In this document: positions 21,990 through 34,139 of the stretch, one piece after another | Layout: every line of letters starts with the position of its first letter | How positions within the stretch are numbered: position 1 is the stretch's first letter | Assembly: GCF_028583425.1 (NCBI RefSeq) | Contig: NC_072793.1 | Span: forward strand, 97,449,689 to 97,513,688 | DNA: 64,000 bases | Direction of reading: 5' to 3' | From: Eublepharis macularius | Lineage: Eukaryota > Chordata > Lepidosauria > Squamata > Eublepharidae | Notes under the pieces: model-generated | What the model was told of the DNA's origin: nothing | Databases searched by the model: none | Seen by the model: the letters and a program-made list of their open reading frames with translations, nothing else | Made by a program: the position numbers and the translations under genes

Positions 21990-23855
21990 ATCACCTAGGT
22001 CTGCAGTAAACCACATGGCTGACTTCCACATCAAAGGTGGGAGAGGTTGATGAGGAGAGAAGCTGCAAGAAGAGCTGGGGAAGGAAGGAAATCAACTAGG
22101 AAGAGGTGAGGTACGGGGGTGAAGAACAAGCTAATCAAAGTGGATGTGGAAGAGTGCTGCCAGGGGAGCCTGGATGGCCTGACTTTTATTTTTTAGAGTT
22201 CAAGATAGGTGGATTAATCCAGAAAGGGGAAAATAACATAATATGAAATGTTTGAAGATTGGTTATGAAAACATATCCCCACCCCGATCATGAAAAATCC
22301 ATTGCTTTTTAATTCCTTATAAAAGCGAGGGAGCGGATCTGGGATAGTCTCCCAATGTTCAGCACACACAGGAAAATGGGTAAGGCGGGAGTAACCTTCG
22401 CAAGGAAGCACAGCAAAGGGGCAGCATAGAAACTCACTACTTAGTGCAGATATTAGCTATGGGATTAGACTGAACTTTCCTAGTCATGTGTGTGAAGGCT
22501 AAGCATATTATAATTACAAAATGTATCAGCATTAGGCAATGCAACTGACCATCCACAAGAACAGTCATGCTTGCCGAACACACAAACTGCAGCAATGGTT
22601 TCTACAGTCTTAAAACAAATGGTCCTTAAAGAAAAAGCAAGTCCTACTTCTGCAAACTAATTTCTTGAGCCCCATCTGAATTTCTGCACAAAGATACATT
22701 CTGTGGTGTCATCATGATACAGTGTGACCAAGAAACAGAATCCAAGCAAATGCAGAGATGGGACTATCCAATCAGGTAAATCGCTTAATTTGTAATGGCT
22801 GTTACTGATGTATAAAGTATAAAAGTAGTCTGCAATTAGGGACACAGTAGGAGATATGAAAGCTGCCCTTATTCCAGGCATAGGGTCACCAGGGGCAGGA
22901 AGCTGGTACAACACCCACCACAGTGGTGTCCTGAAGGGCATTCTTTTGCATTCCCCTATATAAAAAATACACTGCTGTATCTGGAATGAATGTTTTAGTG
23001 GGGGGAAATTTACTCACCAACCTACCTGTTGCTAAACCTCTACCAAGATGGGTGCATGAATTGTACTTGTGTGCAGAGCATATACAAACACATTGCATTT
23101 CTCCAGGGGTCTATGCAATATAGAAATCCTCCCTCTATATACCTGTACCAAGATTCTGGGAATTTTGCTAGTATATAAATACATCTTGCCTCTCACTGAT
23201 GGTTAGAGGTTGGATATGAATCTATCCTATCTTCTACTGTGGCAACATTATTATTATTATTGGATGTAATAAAATCACACATACCAGCAATGGTTCATTC
23301 ACTGACATGTTTTTCTAATGCCGCATTTGCCATAACCAGCCAGCAAATGCTTTTGCTCCATATGCACTACTCAAACATGGTAGCTCCTGCTTAACAGAAC
23401 GAATGGACAAAAATATTGGCAATGTGTGCTCAGAAAATAATAGCCATCCTTGTATCTGCAAAGAGGACTTCTATATAAGTAGCAATGAGAAAATTTCCCC
23501 AAACTATTATTGAAAAAGCCAGAAAGAAAGCTAAAGGAAACAAGTGCCTAAGCCATCAAAATGTGCCACATAACGTGCCTGAGAATAAACATCATGGAAC
23601 AAGGCCACCTAGGTTTTAAAAAGTTAAGAAGGCGGAAGGCTCCAAGCTCCACAAGAGTTGCTACTCAGAAGGACTGTGGGGAGAATAAGATATCTAGCTG
23701 TAGACAGAGTTTGAACAGATACTCAAGAAAAATGATCAGAAGCGGCCAGGGGCATGGAAGAGCTGACAGAAAAGGGAACGTATGTAACATGTTTGAGCAA
23801 TAAATCCAGCCTTAAAAGGTAGGGAGTGAGTGAAGTGAGTGAGAGCGAGAGAACT
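21990..23855. other. Unassigned non-coding DNA
   Basis: No exon, RNA gene or classifiable repeat was recognised. A short (ATT)n run lies near 23250. Confidence 0.4.
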
Positions 23856-24086
23856 GGTTCCAATAGGGTTGCCAGCTCCAAGTTGGGAAATTCCTGGAGA
23901 TCTGGGGGGTGAAACCTGGAGAACATGGGTTTGGAGAGAGAAAGGACCTTGGCATGGCATAATTCCATAGAGTCCACCCCCAAAAGTAGCCATTTTCTCC
24001 AGGTGAACTGATCTCTGTGGCCTGGAGACCAGTTGTAATTCCAGATCTCCAGCCACTACCTGGAGGCTGACAACTCTAGGTTCCAA
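23856..24086 (+). mobile_element. hAT-type MITE with 8-bp target duplication
   Basis: The element (23864-24078) begins TAGGGTTGCCAGC and ends GGCTGACAACTCTA, which are imperfect inverted ends. A perfect 8-bp direct repeat GGTTCCAA flanks it (23856-23863 and 24079-24086). An 8-bp duplication with TAGGGTTGCC-like ends is the hAT signature. At 215 bp it is non-autonomous. Three more diverged copies lie at 2806, 31397 and 33663. Confidence 0.9.
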
Positions 24087-24487
24087 GCACCAACTGAGTG
24101 TACATACCACAGAGGAAGTGTTTTTGGGAGGGAACCAGAGCATGGAACTAGACCCGTCGTGGAGAGAAAAATAAAAACTCAATCTCAGGAAAACATACTG
24201 GACAATAAACTCAGAAAGTAGTGGAACAAACAACACCCCACAGGAAAGGGAGGGGGCACTCTTCAGCATACAAGATGTTACCAAATATTGTTATCACAGT
24301 AGTTTGAAACCCTTCATTAAAACTGAAGCCCCAGTATGCTGAATTTGTGGCAGACACAGAAAGAGTCGCTGTTTAAAGAAACTAAAACAAAGGTCAGTGG
24401 TAGAAATGGAAGCACCAAGGATTGTATTCTGGGTCATAGCCCATTCAAGCCCTCATTCAGTGCCCCCGACTATGCTGCAGGGCAGGG

Positions 24488-24879
24488 CAGGGTCCCCAAC
24501 CTTTTGGATCCTGTGGGCACCTTTGGAATTCTGACACAGGGTGGTGAGTACAACTACAAAATGCTGTAGCGGGAGGTGGAGCCAACCACAAAATGGCTGC
24601 TGCAGGAGACTGAACCACATACACATAAAAAGCCCAAGCGCATGCGAGAAGAGGGGTGATTTAAAAAATATACTGGAAAAGGGGGGCGAGAGAGAATAAA
24701 ACCAGCACTGTGGTGAGACCCCCAATTGAAACATTATTTTAATCTGCACAGCCAATCAAATCTCTCATGGCCAATCAGAAGCCCTGCTGGGCAAGAGTAT
24801 CACATGGCCCCACTCAATTTCTAAAAACACTTGCTGGGCACCAAGAAAGGTATTGGCAAGCACCACACTGGGGACCCCA
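24488..24879 (+). mobile_element. hAT-type MITE, GTCCCCAACC family
   Basis: It starts CAGGGTCCCCAACC and ends CACTGGGGACCCC, forming inverted ends, with GGCACCTTTGGAATTCTGAC and CACAAAATGG inside. A related copy lies at 38785-39168. I could not settle a target duplication. It is non-coding. Confidence 0.75.
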
Positions 24880-25150
24880 GGCATAGGTAATCCAACAGGC
24901 TTTACTGTGGCCTCTTTAAAAGGGGCCACTCCTTCTCTAAAAGTACTCCCGAGTTCAGCATTATGATGTCACTTAAGCCATGACGTCATCGCTGGCAGCA
25001 GTACCTGTGCTGGCCAGCCCCTCACTGCAGGAATGCACAGACACAGGAGGCTGGCAGGAACACCACAGAGGCCATGCTCAAGCACCTAGGCTGGCTGGCC
25101 ACAGTGCCTGGGCTGGCTGCCACTCCTGCAGGCTTGAGCAGCTTCAGGAA

Positions 25151-25330
25151 GGCTGAATCCACATTACCTCGGTGCATCTCAGTGTTGCACTAAATGTTCG
25201 CTAAACACCCAGAAGTATAGCATCTTTCAAGCGTGATTTCTGAATCGCGCTAGAAAGACGCTATACTTCTGGGTGTTTAGCAAACATTTAGTGCAACACT
25301 GGGATGCGCCGAGGAAATGTGGATTCAGCC
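25151..25330. repeat. 180-bp near-perfect palindrome (MITE candidate)
   Basis: Arms of nearly 90 bp mirror each other with roughly seven differences and almost no spacer. The ends are GGCTGAATCCACATT and AATGTGGATTCAGCC; inside are AAACACCCAGAAGTATAGC and its mirror. It is probably a folded non-autonomous DNA element, and a strong hairpin former. The 5' end of L1 copy 2 lies only 63 bp to the right. Confidence 0.85.
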
Positions 25331-25392
25331 CAGGTTGGTGTCACACAGCTGCAGGAGGGTGGCAGAAGCACTGTAGAGACTGCCCAGGCTGG

Positions 25393-26326
25393 ACTTCCGG
25401 TTTGGGATCCATGGAGGTCTGACGCAGCTCTAAGAGCTGAGCTGTCCGGGCCACTGTTTGGAAGGCTGGAGAGGCGCCGTCAGCCCGCAGCCACCTGTTC
25501 TCAGGCGGAGAACAGGCAAGGACACATTCTAACCTGAGGGCACGTTGATCTCGGGCGAGGGGGGGTTCTGTGCAAAGAACTCCCACCCGCCCTTGAGGTC
25601 CCACCTGAAGACAGGTGTGCTAAGATCTCTGCAGCGGCTCTGGAGTCATATTTGTTGGCATAAGACCTACATGCCCAAGCCTCGGCAAAGCAGCAAGGGG
25701 AACCGATTTGATTTGATAACAGAAGCAGCGATTACAACCCAAGAAAATGTCTAAGAAGGTAAAGATTGCTCTCTCTCGAAACGGGACAGTTTAATATAAG
25801 AAATAAAATACCAAGGATGAATTAAAAACTGCAACAGATTGATTACTAAAGGGGAAAGTTCCGGCAAGGAAAAAGTTTAAAAAGAGACATTGTAAAGTGA
25901 AGTTAGCACCGAAAGTTGATTATTGTTTACATACCTGCGGTGGCGGAGAGATAGCGGACCGTGGGAAAGCTTTACTATCGCGAGAGTTGCTGTGAACTGT
26001 AAAGGAACAGGAAGTACGTCAAGATCATAGAGAGTTTTGACAGAAGCGGCTTTCTGCAGATCCCGGAAGTAGAAGATCACCATTTTTCAGAAGGGCAAAC
26101 TGTGGCTTCAGTGGAAATGGAAGTAGGCCATCTTGGAGAAGGTATGGGCGAATGCTTCATATAAAACCATAGAGAAAAAAACACCCGACATTTTGGACAG
26201 TGCAAAATGGCTCTGAATAAGAATTAATTGACTGGAACTTTTAAAAATAGTAGAAAATATTAGACAAGCGCCACGGATTTAAGGAAGAGGGTGGACTCGT
26301 GGGAGCGGAGCAAAGCTAGCCCCACG
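25393..26326 (+). promoter_or_regulatory. L1 copy 2 5' UTR, presumptive internal promoter
   Basis: The region is full length by comparison with copy 1 and starts with the same ACTTCCGGTTTGGGATCC. The first 300 bp are CpG-rich. The promoter role follows from L1 biology and is not visible directly. Confidence 0.6.
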
Positions 26327-27094
26327 ATGTCGAAGAAAGAGTGGCAGGCGGCGATTGCAGAGGGAAATAAAGAGCTCAAGGAAATGATACAAGAGATGGC
26401 AAGAGAGTTTAAAGACTTTAAAGAGACACTTAAGTCGGAGATGGCAGAGTTGACGAAAGGCGTGGATAAAATACAAAACGACCTACAAGCTACACAGCAG
26501 AGAGTGAATGTAGTAGAAAATACGGTTGAATCTTTAGCGGATGCGCAGAAAACCGAGTTGAGTGCAATGAGAGGGAGAATCGCTGTCGCAGAAAGTAAAC
26601 AAATGGAAAAACAACTTAGATTTCGCTTGATCCCGGAAATGGAGGAAAAAACACCCCGGGAGCAGATCACAGAAATTTTGGCAGTCTACCTGGGGAAGGA
26701 AGAAGAGGAAATTGCAGCTCTTCTAGACGTGGTATACAGAATTAACTCAAGAATTGCAGTTCAGAGGAAGCTACCAAGGGATATGATAGTGCAATTTATG
26801 ACAAGAAATACAAGAGAGCAAATTGTGACCAAACAATTCCAAGACCCATTAGAAATTGATGGGAAAGTGGTGAGAATTATGAAGGAAATACCTAGAGCGG
26901 TTTTGTTGGATCGGAAAAAATATAGAGAGCTGGTCCAGATGCTAAAAGACTTGAAAATCAGATACAGATGGGAAATACCGGAAGGACTGGCCTTTGAGTT
27001 TGGGGGAGAAAGGAAATTTATCAGATCTGGTCATGAGATGGAAGTGTTTATTAGGGAAAATGAAAAGGACTTACCAAAACGCACGAGAATTTGA
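26327..27094 (+). CDS. L1 ORF1 protein, intact
   Basis: The frame has 255 codons from the ATG at 26327 to TGA at 27094. L1 ORF1 makes a trimeric RNA-binding chaperone that packages the element's RNA in the cytoplasm. The N-terminal third is a lysine/glutamate-rich coiled coil (about residues 5-95). Next come the RRM-like part with KQLRFRLIPEMEEK and the C-terminal part with RKLPRDMIVQFMTRN and KEIPRAVLLDRKK. An upstream frame extension to 26291 lacks an ATG; copy 1 starts at the same MSKKEW, which supports this start. ORF2 begins two bases after the stop (TGATCATG), an unusually tight spacing. It could still be made, and could act in trans. Confidence 0.9.
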   Translation: MSKKEWQAAIAEGNKELKEMIQEMAREFKDFKETLKSEMAELTKGVDKIQNDLQATQQRVNVVENTVESLADAQKTELSAMRGRIAVAESKQMEKQLRFRLIPEMEEKTPREQITEILAVYLGKEEEEIAALLDVVYRINSRIAVQRKLPRDMIVQFMTRNTREQIVTKQFQDPLEIDGKVVRIMKEIPRAVLLDRKKYRELVQMLKDLKIRYRWEIPEGLAFEFGGERKFIRSGHEMEVFIRENEKDLPKRTRI

Positions 27095-27096
27095 TC

Positions 27097-30000
27097 ATGG
27101 AGTGTAAAATAATATCTTGGAATGTAAATGGACTAAATTCACCTTGTAAACGAAAGCTTGTTTTCCACTGGCTATTAAAGCAAAAAAGTAACATAGTATG
27201 CTTGCAGGAAACGCATATTAAAAAGCAAGATAGAAAATATTTGAAATGTGCAAAATTAGGAAATGAATTTGTAGCTGCTTCAAAAAAGAAGAAAAGGGGA
27301 GTCGTGCTGTATGTAAAGGAAGAGCTGCAACCTAAATTAGTGCTAAGCGATGTGGAAGCTAGATATTTAGCAGTGGAAATAATTTGGAATTCAAAGAAGA
27401 TATTGGTGATTGGAATATATGCGCCAAATGGTGCAAAAGAAAATTTTTTTACAGACTTGGGGAAACATTTAGATGAGTTGTCTTATGACCAGATAATTTT
27501 GGCAGGTGATTTCAATGGAGTTAGAAGAAGACAAGAAGTCTACAACTGCGAAAAAGAAAAGAGGAATATTGCCAAAGTCGTTCTTTGCACTAAAGGAACA
27601 AGAGACTCTAGAAGATGTATGGAGAAGACAAAATCCTAAAAATAGACAATACACATTTTACTCTGCAAGACATTTTACTCTATCGAGAATCGATATGATC
27701 TGGGCTTCTAAAGAATTAGCATTGTGGACTAGAGACGTGGAAGTAATGCCTAAAGTAAGCTCAGATCATAATCCAATCATGTGGAGATTTGGTAAAAACA
27801 ATAAAAGAAGAGGATGGAGAATAAATGAAGACCTACTACAATCGGTAGAAAATGTCGAGTTGTTGCGGAGAGAGACCAAATTCTTTGTACAAAGTAACCT
27901 GAATAAAGAGGTGTCGACTAATAAGGTTTGGGAGACATATAAAGCTGTGATTAGAGGCATACTGATGGACTTGAACGCAAGAGCTAGGAAGAAAAAAGAG
28001 GAGAAAAGATTGGAAATTATGGAAAAAATAAAAGCCAAAGAGGTACAACTTAAGAAAAGACCAGGGAAAAAGAAAATTTACCAGGATATTAGAATACTGC
28101 AAGAACAGTTGGCGGCAATGAACAACAAAGAAATAGAATGGAATTTGAAGAGAATGAATCAGAAGTCGTTTGAAGGGGCAAATAAACCTGGGAGATACCT
28201 GGCGTGGCAATTAAAAAAAAGGAAGGAGAAGAAAACCATAACTAGAATTCGGGAAGATGATAAAATTTTTATGGATCAAGTTGCCATCAGCAGAGCCTTT
28301 TTTAAATTTTATGCCAAACTGTATCAAAGAAAAGAGGTGAACAAAGAATCCAAAGTCGAGTATTTAGATAAGATGAAACTTCCAGCAATTTCTGAAGAAT
28401 GGAAAGAGAAATTAAATGGTGAAGTGACAGAGGAAGAAATAAAAGAGGCAATACAGTCAACGAAATTAGGGAAGGCCCCGGGACCAGATGGACTAACGGC
28501 AAAATTCTACAAAGTGATGGCTAATGAATTAGTGCCTTTTTTTAAAAGAAGTGTTGAATGGAGCTATGCAAGGCCAAAGGATTCCTAAGACGTGGAATGA
28601 AGCCAATATTTCATTGATTCCGAAAGAGGGGCAAGATGTGACTAATGTTAAAAATTATAGACCAATTTCGCTATTGAACAATGACTATAAAATATTTGCA
28701 AAGGTATTGGCAGAAAGGATAAAAGGATGGTTGTTGGAATTCATCGCAGAAGAACAGGCTGGGTTTTTACCCAATAGACAAATCAAAGATAACTTAAGGA
28801 CAGTGATAAATGCTATTGAGTACTATGACAAACATTGTGACAAGGAAGTTGGTTTTTTCTTCGTAGATGCTGAAAAAGCATTTGACAATTTGAACTGGGA
28901 TTTTATGTTTGCCACTATGGAAAAGCTGCAAATGGGAGAAAAGTTCATACAAGCGGTTAAAGAAATTTACAAAGACCAATGTGCAGCGATTGTAGTGAAT
29001 GACGACCTGACAAAAAGATTGAAAATAAGTAAAGGTACGAGACAAGGCTGCCCTCTATCTCCATTGTTGTTTATTTTAATTTTGGAAATATTGATGATTC
29101 AGATTCGGGAGGACGATGCAATTCGAGGTATAAAAATAAAAGAATTTGCCTACAAGGTCAGGGCATTTGCGGACGATATAATGCTAATAGTGGAGGACCC
29201 AATTGATAATATGCCAAAGGTAATAAAGAAAATAAAAGAATTTGGAGACCTGGCTGGTTTCTATGTAAACAAAAAGAAATCGAAGATATTATGTAAAAAC
29301 ATGACCAAACAGAAGCAACAGGAGCTAATGGAGATTACAGACCGTGAGGTAACAAACAAAGTAAAATATCTTGGTATTGAATTAACTGCCAAAAACATAA
29401 TTTGTTTAAGAATAACTATGAGAAACTGTGGATACAAATAGAGAGAGACTTGATAAAATGGAATAAACTGAATCTATCATGGTTGGGAAGAATTGCAGCA
29501 GTAAAGATGAATGTCTTACCGCGAGTGATGTTCCTGTTGCAAACAATTCCAATTATACGAGACTCCAAACAATTTGACAAATGGCAAAGGAAAATCTCTG
29601 ACTTTGTGTGGGCAGGGAAAAAACCACGTGTAAAAATGAAAGTGTTGCAGGATGCGAAGGAGAGAGGTTGTTTACAGCTGCCCAATATAAGACTATATTA
29701 TGAAGCAATATGTTTGACATGGGTGAAGGATTGGATAACGTTGAAAAATCGTAAGTTGCTGGCCTTGGAAGGACATAAAAAAATATTTGGGTGGCAAGCG
29801 TACCTGTGGTATGATAAAATAAAAGCGGACTCTATGTTTCTGCATCATTATATTAGGAGAAGCTTTTTTACCATTTGGAAGAAGTATAAGATTCACATGA
29901 AAGAGGGAATTCCTTCATGGGTAGTTCTGTATGAAGTAATAGACCCGAGAACTGTTGATAGTGAACAGCAATGTTTAACTTATAAGGAGATAATACAGAT

Positions 30001-30844
30001 ACAACATTCAGTACCCAAAATTAAAACAGAAGAAGAATTGTCTCCTAATTATGGATGGTTCCAATATAGACAGATCAGAGATCTTTACAATTCGGACTGC
30101 CTAAGGGGAGGAATAAGGATGGAAAACTCCGAATTAGAGGAAGTGATTTTACAAGAAAGTAAAAAAGAAATATCTAAGATCTATAAAATACTCCTAAAAT
30201 GGCATACTGAAGATGAGACTGTAAAAGTCCAGATGGTGAAATGGGCAATAAATTTTCATAAAGAAATAACAATGGAAGCATGGGAGCATTTGTGGAAGAA
30301 CACGCTAAAAATTTCAACATGTACCAATATCAAAGAGAATGTCTACAAAATGATATATAGATGGTACCTGACGCCAAAGAAAATTGCGCTTGGAAATACA
30401 AATATGTCGGATAAGTGTTGGAAATGTAAAAAGCATGAAGGATCGCTATGTCATATGTGGTGGACTTGTGAAGTAGCTAAGCAATATTGGGGAGATATAA
30501 TTGAAGTAATAAACGAGATTCTACAAATTCAAATAAATAAGAACCCAGAATTGTTGCTACTGAACTTGGGAATGGAAAGAATTCCAACGCAGTACAGGAC
30601 ATTGCTATTTTATATGATAACAGCAGCAAGACTTTTGTATGCGCAGAAATGGAAAGTGCAAGAAGTACCAACTATAGAAGATTGGACTTACAAATTGCTG
30701 TACATGGCAGAGATGGACAAAATGACAAGAAAACTTAAAGATCTCGATCCAGGACAATATATTGCAGACTGGGGGAAGTTGAAACAATACATAGAAAAAA
30801 AATGGGATGTAAAAGGAGAACTGTGGCAGTTTGAGAATTACTAA
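27097..30844 (+). pseudogene. L1 ORF2 (endonuclease-reverse transcriptase), frame-broken
   Basis: The gene starts at the ATG at 27097 and ends at 30844. The endonuclease domain comes first (SWNVNGLNSP, LQETHI, then SDHNPIMW near 27761), followed by the reverse transcriptase (GKAPGPDGLTAKFYK, YRPISLLNNDYKIFAK, GCPLSPLLF and FADD at 29166-29177) and the C-terminal cysteine motif CWKCKKHEGSLCHMWWTC. Open pieces are 27097-27639, 27506-28588, 28551-29441 and 29402-30844. The frame therefore changes near 27520, 28550 and 29400, each consistent with a small insertion or deletion. Catalytic motifs are otherwise kept. The domains and order are those of L1. Confidence 0.93.
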
Positions 30845-31396
30845 AATGAGATATTGTAAATGAAAGAGAGAAGTGACTTTACCATTAAGGAGGAATTTAA
30901 CTATTAGAATCTAAGCTAGTTTTATGTGTAAGAAAATTCTAGACAGAATGATAAATTATGAGATAAAGGGATATATATAAGTTAGTACCATGTGCAAGGA
31001 ATTTTATTTAGATATGTAGTTAATTAATGAGAAGTATAATAAATATTGTAATGGATTTTTATAGAATACAGTATAATATAGTATATAACAGAATTTGAAT
31101 ATGCTTAGAATAAGAGTTAGGATAGATACCAGGGAAGAATATTAATGAAAATAAGCTGAGTAATAAGAGAGGTTAGGGGTTGGAAAGCTGCTGGAAGTCA
31201 ATAAGGGAGGGGGGAGGAAAGGGTGGGGGTCAGAATTAATTAATAGGGGATTGATTGTATGTATACTTTTTTAAAATTTGGGCTCACCAATAATTTTTTT
31301 TTAAAAAAAGAGACTGCCCAGGCTGGTTGGCTGGTCCTGCCAGCACCACACATGAGGGTCTCTCATGGGCAACGGGGGGAGGGAGAGGGGTCTGTC

Positions 31397-31611
31397 AGAT
31401 TGCCAGTCTCCAGGTGGTAGCTGGAGATTTTCCAGAAATACAACTGATTTCCAGGCAACAAAGACCAGTTCCCCTGGAGAAAATGGCTCCTCTGAAGGGT
31501 GGACTGTGGTATTATACCCCACTGAGGCCCCTCCCCTCCCCAAATCCCACTCTCTCCAGGCTCCACCCCCAAAATCTCCAGGAATTTCCCAACCTGGACC
31601 TGGCAACCCTA
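31397..31611 (-). mobile_element. hAT-type MITE, minus-strand copy
   Basis: On the plus strand it runs from GATTGCCAGTCTCCAGG to TGGCAACCCTA, the mirror of the 23864 copy, with CCAGTTCCCCTGGAGAAAAT inside. It lies only about 70 bp beyond the L1 copy 2 duplication. A second short palindrome follows at 31612-31681 (GGTGTCTGGTA... to ...GGACACCTGGCAACCCTA). Confidence 0.75.
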
Positions 31612-31689
31612 GGTGTCTGGTATTTGGAGAATGTTTTCCCCAGACAGTCCTGGGTGAATACTGGACACCTGGCAACCCTACAATTGCCA

Positions 31690-33660
31690 TGGTGAGTCAA
31701 ACAGTCTGGGCTGATGAGGTAGAGGTAGGTATCCCCAGAGATCAGCAAGACCACAGGATGCCCTCTGTTCTGCTGATCCGTTTTGGACCAGTGAATCACT
31801 AGCATGGCCTCCACTGGTGAAAGTGCCAAGTCTGTCAATTACAGAGCCCTCTGAGGTATGCCCCAGCACAATTTAGCGAACAGCCCACCAATACATAATG
31901 CAGCATAAAAGACCGCCAAGGGTACTGCCTATAAAAGGGAAATCTCACTAGGGCTAGAGCTCTGGGAACTAAAACTTTGCACTGGCAATCACATCAAATC
32001 CAAGCTAAAGGGGCACCAGGCATTCTGCACTGCCAGGGCTTCTTTGGACCACTCTCTAACATCCGCCCAACTATAAAATCAGACTATTGTCTGCCAAATC
32101 CTTTTTCTTAGTTCTAAAATGCCAAGGCTGCCAAAAAGGCCTGAATGTTTTCACCCCTAAACTCCTCAGCTGTAAATAAACTAAACACTGCTTGAGGTAA
32201 TCCATTGGTAAATCCCCACAGGACTTAACCAAAGCCACCCTTGTGCTTCATGCCTGCAATGCCATCACTGGTCAAGTTCTCAAGCTGCCACCAGACCTCT
32301 CCCATCATGCACAGATCTCTAAATCTCACCTCCTGAAAATGAGACAGGTTATATCATTGCCCAAACCAGGAACACTCCAGGACTTAAACAAAAGATAAAA
32401 CTGAAGACATTGAAGAACTAAATCCCTAACCAAGCACATCATCCTAATATTCCATGAAGACCATGTATACCACTGCTACATTATCACACCAAAATAAAAC
32501 CACTGAAATCCACAATATGTGCAGTCACTACAATGGGGAAGAGCTCAGGAAACACAAGGCCCTTCAACAAGCTCTCGTGTTCCCAACTATCAGGCCAACA
32601 CTGCACACATCAGTGTTCCTGAAAATATACCCCTGAACTATGTCCACCTGCAGCATCAGACCATACCTGAAGACCATTTTCCACTACCACCAACTGCTGA
32701 CTTCAAAAGGATATCCGCTTGAACTCTTCTAGAATCACAGCCACACCTAACTATCTCCCTGGATGTGTCCATTAAATAATGGGAGGATAGAAGGGTGGAG
32801 ATGTGGCGTGGGGAGGACACACACTTTGGTTTTAACACAGAGTTTACAGCAATTCCTTGAGCTACCGCTGTCACTTCCAGGTTGATGTGATGTGCTGGCT
32901 ACTAGCTCTTATTTTCTTTATTTTTTCTCACTGCCACTCTGAGCTGTGGTTGGCAAAGGGAAGAATCACTGGGAGTCTGCCTGCCAAAAGGGAACAAATG
33001 GTAAGTCTACCAGTAACCCTGATTTGATAGTAGGTCTCTTTAACTTTCTTAGTTGGATCACACATCCACCTAGGGTGGCTAGGTTCCTGGTGGGAGGGGA
33101 AACAGGGGATGGGGGGGGGTCACAAGGGGAGTTACATGGACTTACCTTGTGCAGTGCATGGGCACTCCAGAGTGCCCCAGGAGTGACTTCATATGAGGGT
33201 GCTGCAGAGCACACTACAGCATGCTTTCCCCCCACCACTGTGTTCCCACATCATTCCCTCTTGCTGACCAGATGAGAGATGGTTGGGGGGAGGGATGGGG
33301 GGGATTCCTCAACCTCACTGCAGGACTGGCAAGCATACATCCAACCCAAAAATGCCCTCCCTGGGCAAACAAAATACAAAGGTCCAGCACTATCTGCTCT
33401 TGCTTGAATGTGACCTTTCTGAGGGTACACGAGTCCCTCAGCAAGTCTCACCTGTCTAACCTGATACACGAAAGAAGCTTCAACCATCATATCTCAATAC
33501 TCCAAAAGAAAAGGTGTTGCACAACGTTTTCAGTTTTCTCAGCTGCCGAGACCCCCCACGATTAGGGGGCCAAGTTACCTGGTTTGGTGGGCAACTTCCC
33601 ACCATTTTCCTCTGGTGCTCAAAAAAAAAAAAAAAAAAGGAGGGCTGTAATGCCATTCCA
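31690..33660. other. Unassigned non-coding DNA
   Basis: No exon was recognised. Part of 33070-33400 is GC-rich with G-runs and may be a MITE remnant. An A-run of 18 lies near 33621. Confidence 0.35.
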
Positions 33661-33662
33661 GT

Positions 33663-33874
33663 TAGGGTTTCCAACCTCCAGATGGTGAATGGAAATCTCC
33701 CAGAATTACAATGGCACTCCAGAGATCAGTTCCCCTGGATAAAATGGCTGCTTTGGAGGGTAGATTCTATGGCATTATATCCAGCTGAGGTCCTTCCCCT
33801 CCCTAAACTACATCCTTCCCAGAGTCCACCCCCCAAATCTCCAGAAATTTCCTAACCTGGAACTGGCAAGCTTA
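33663..33874 (-). mobile_element. hAT-type MITE, minus-strand copy
   Basis: On the plus strand the copy starts TAGGGTTTCCAACCTCC and ends AACCTGGAACTGGCAAGC. Inside are GATCAGTTCCCCTGGATAAAAT and GGAGGGTAGATTC, matching the 23864 family. Confidence 0.75.
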
Positions 33875-33876
33875 TA

Positions 33877-33926
33877 AAAAACCCAGAAGTAATATTATTG
33901 TGACACGCAACATCATTTCTGGGTTT
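33877..33926. repeat. 50-bp palindrome
   Basis: AAAACCCAGAAGTAATATTA on the left is mirrored by ATCATTTCTGGGTTTT on the right, with differences near the centre. It directly follows the MITE at 33663. The family is unknown. Confidence 0.5.
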
Positions 33927-34139
33927 TCAACTGAAAATTACATTGCAGTGTTGCACAATGCTGTTTATGCCGGTCTCTCTCACCCGATCCCCCCTTCACT
34001 CCAGTTGTCAGCAACTGGCTAGCAAACTTACCCCAATCCCACTGCCAATTTCCTGAGCTCTGTGGGCTAGCCTGGTCTGGAATCCTCTGGAGTAGGGCCA
34101 GTTGCTTGGCTGGCTAGGTTAAAGACCATAGAACAGCTG

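Larger units (their letters stand above)
25375..31326 (+). mobile_element. Full-length L1 LINE, copy 2
   Basis: An exact 18-bp target duplication, AGAGACTGCCCAGGCTGG, flanks the element (25375-25392 and 31309-31326). The L1 itself runs from 25393 (ACTTCCGGTTTGGGATCC) to an A-rich tail ending near 31308. The order is 5' UTR (934 bp, GC-rich start), intact ORF1, broken ORF2 and a 3' UTR of about 460 bp. It belongs to the same family as copy 1. The exact duplication suggests a relatively recent insertion, yet ORF2 has three frame changes, so it is no longer autonomous. Confidence 0.95.

Noticed and set aside
33070-33570. Overlapping frames on both strands near the A-run
   Set aside because: G-rich low-complexity DNA opens several frames at once; no conserved motif.
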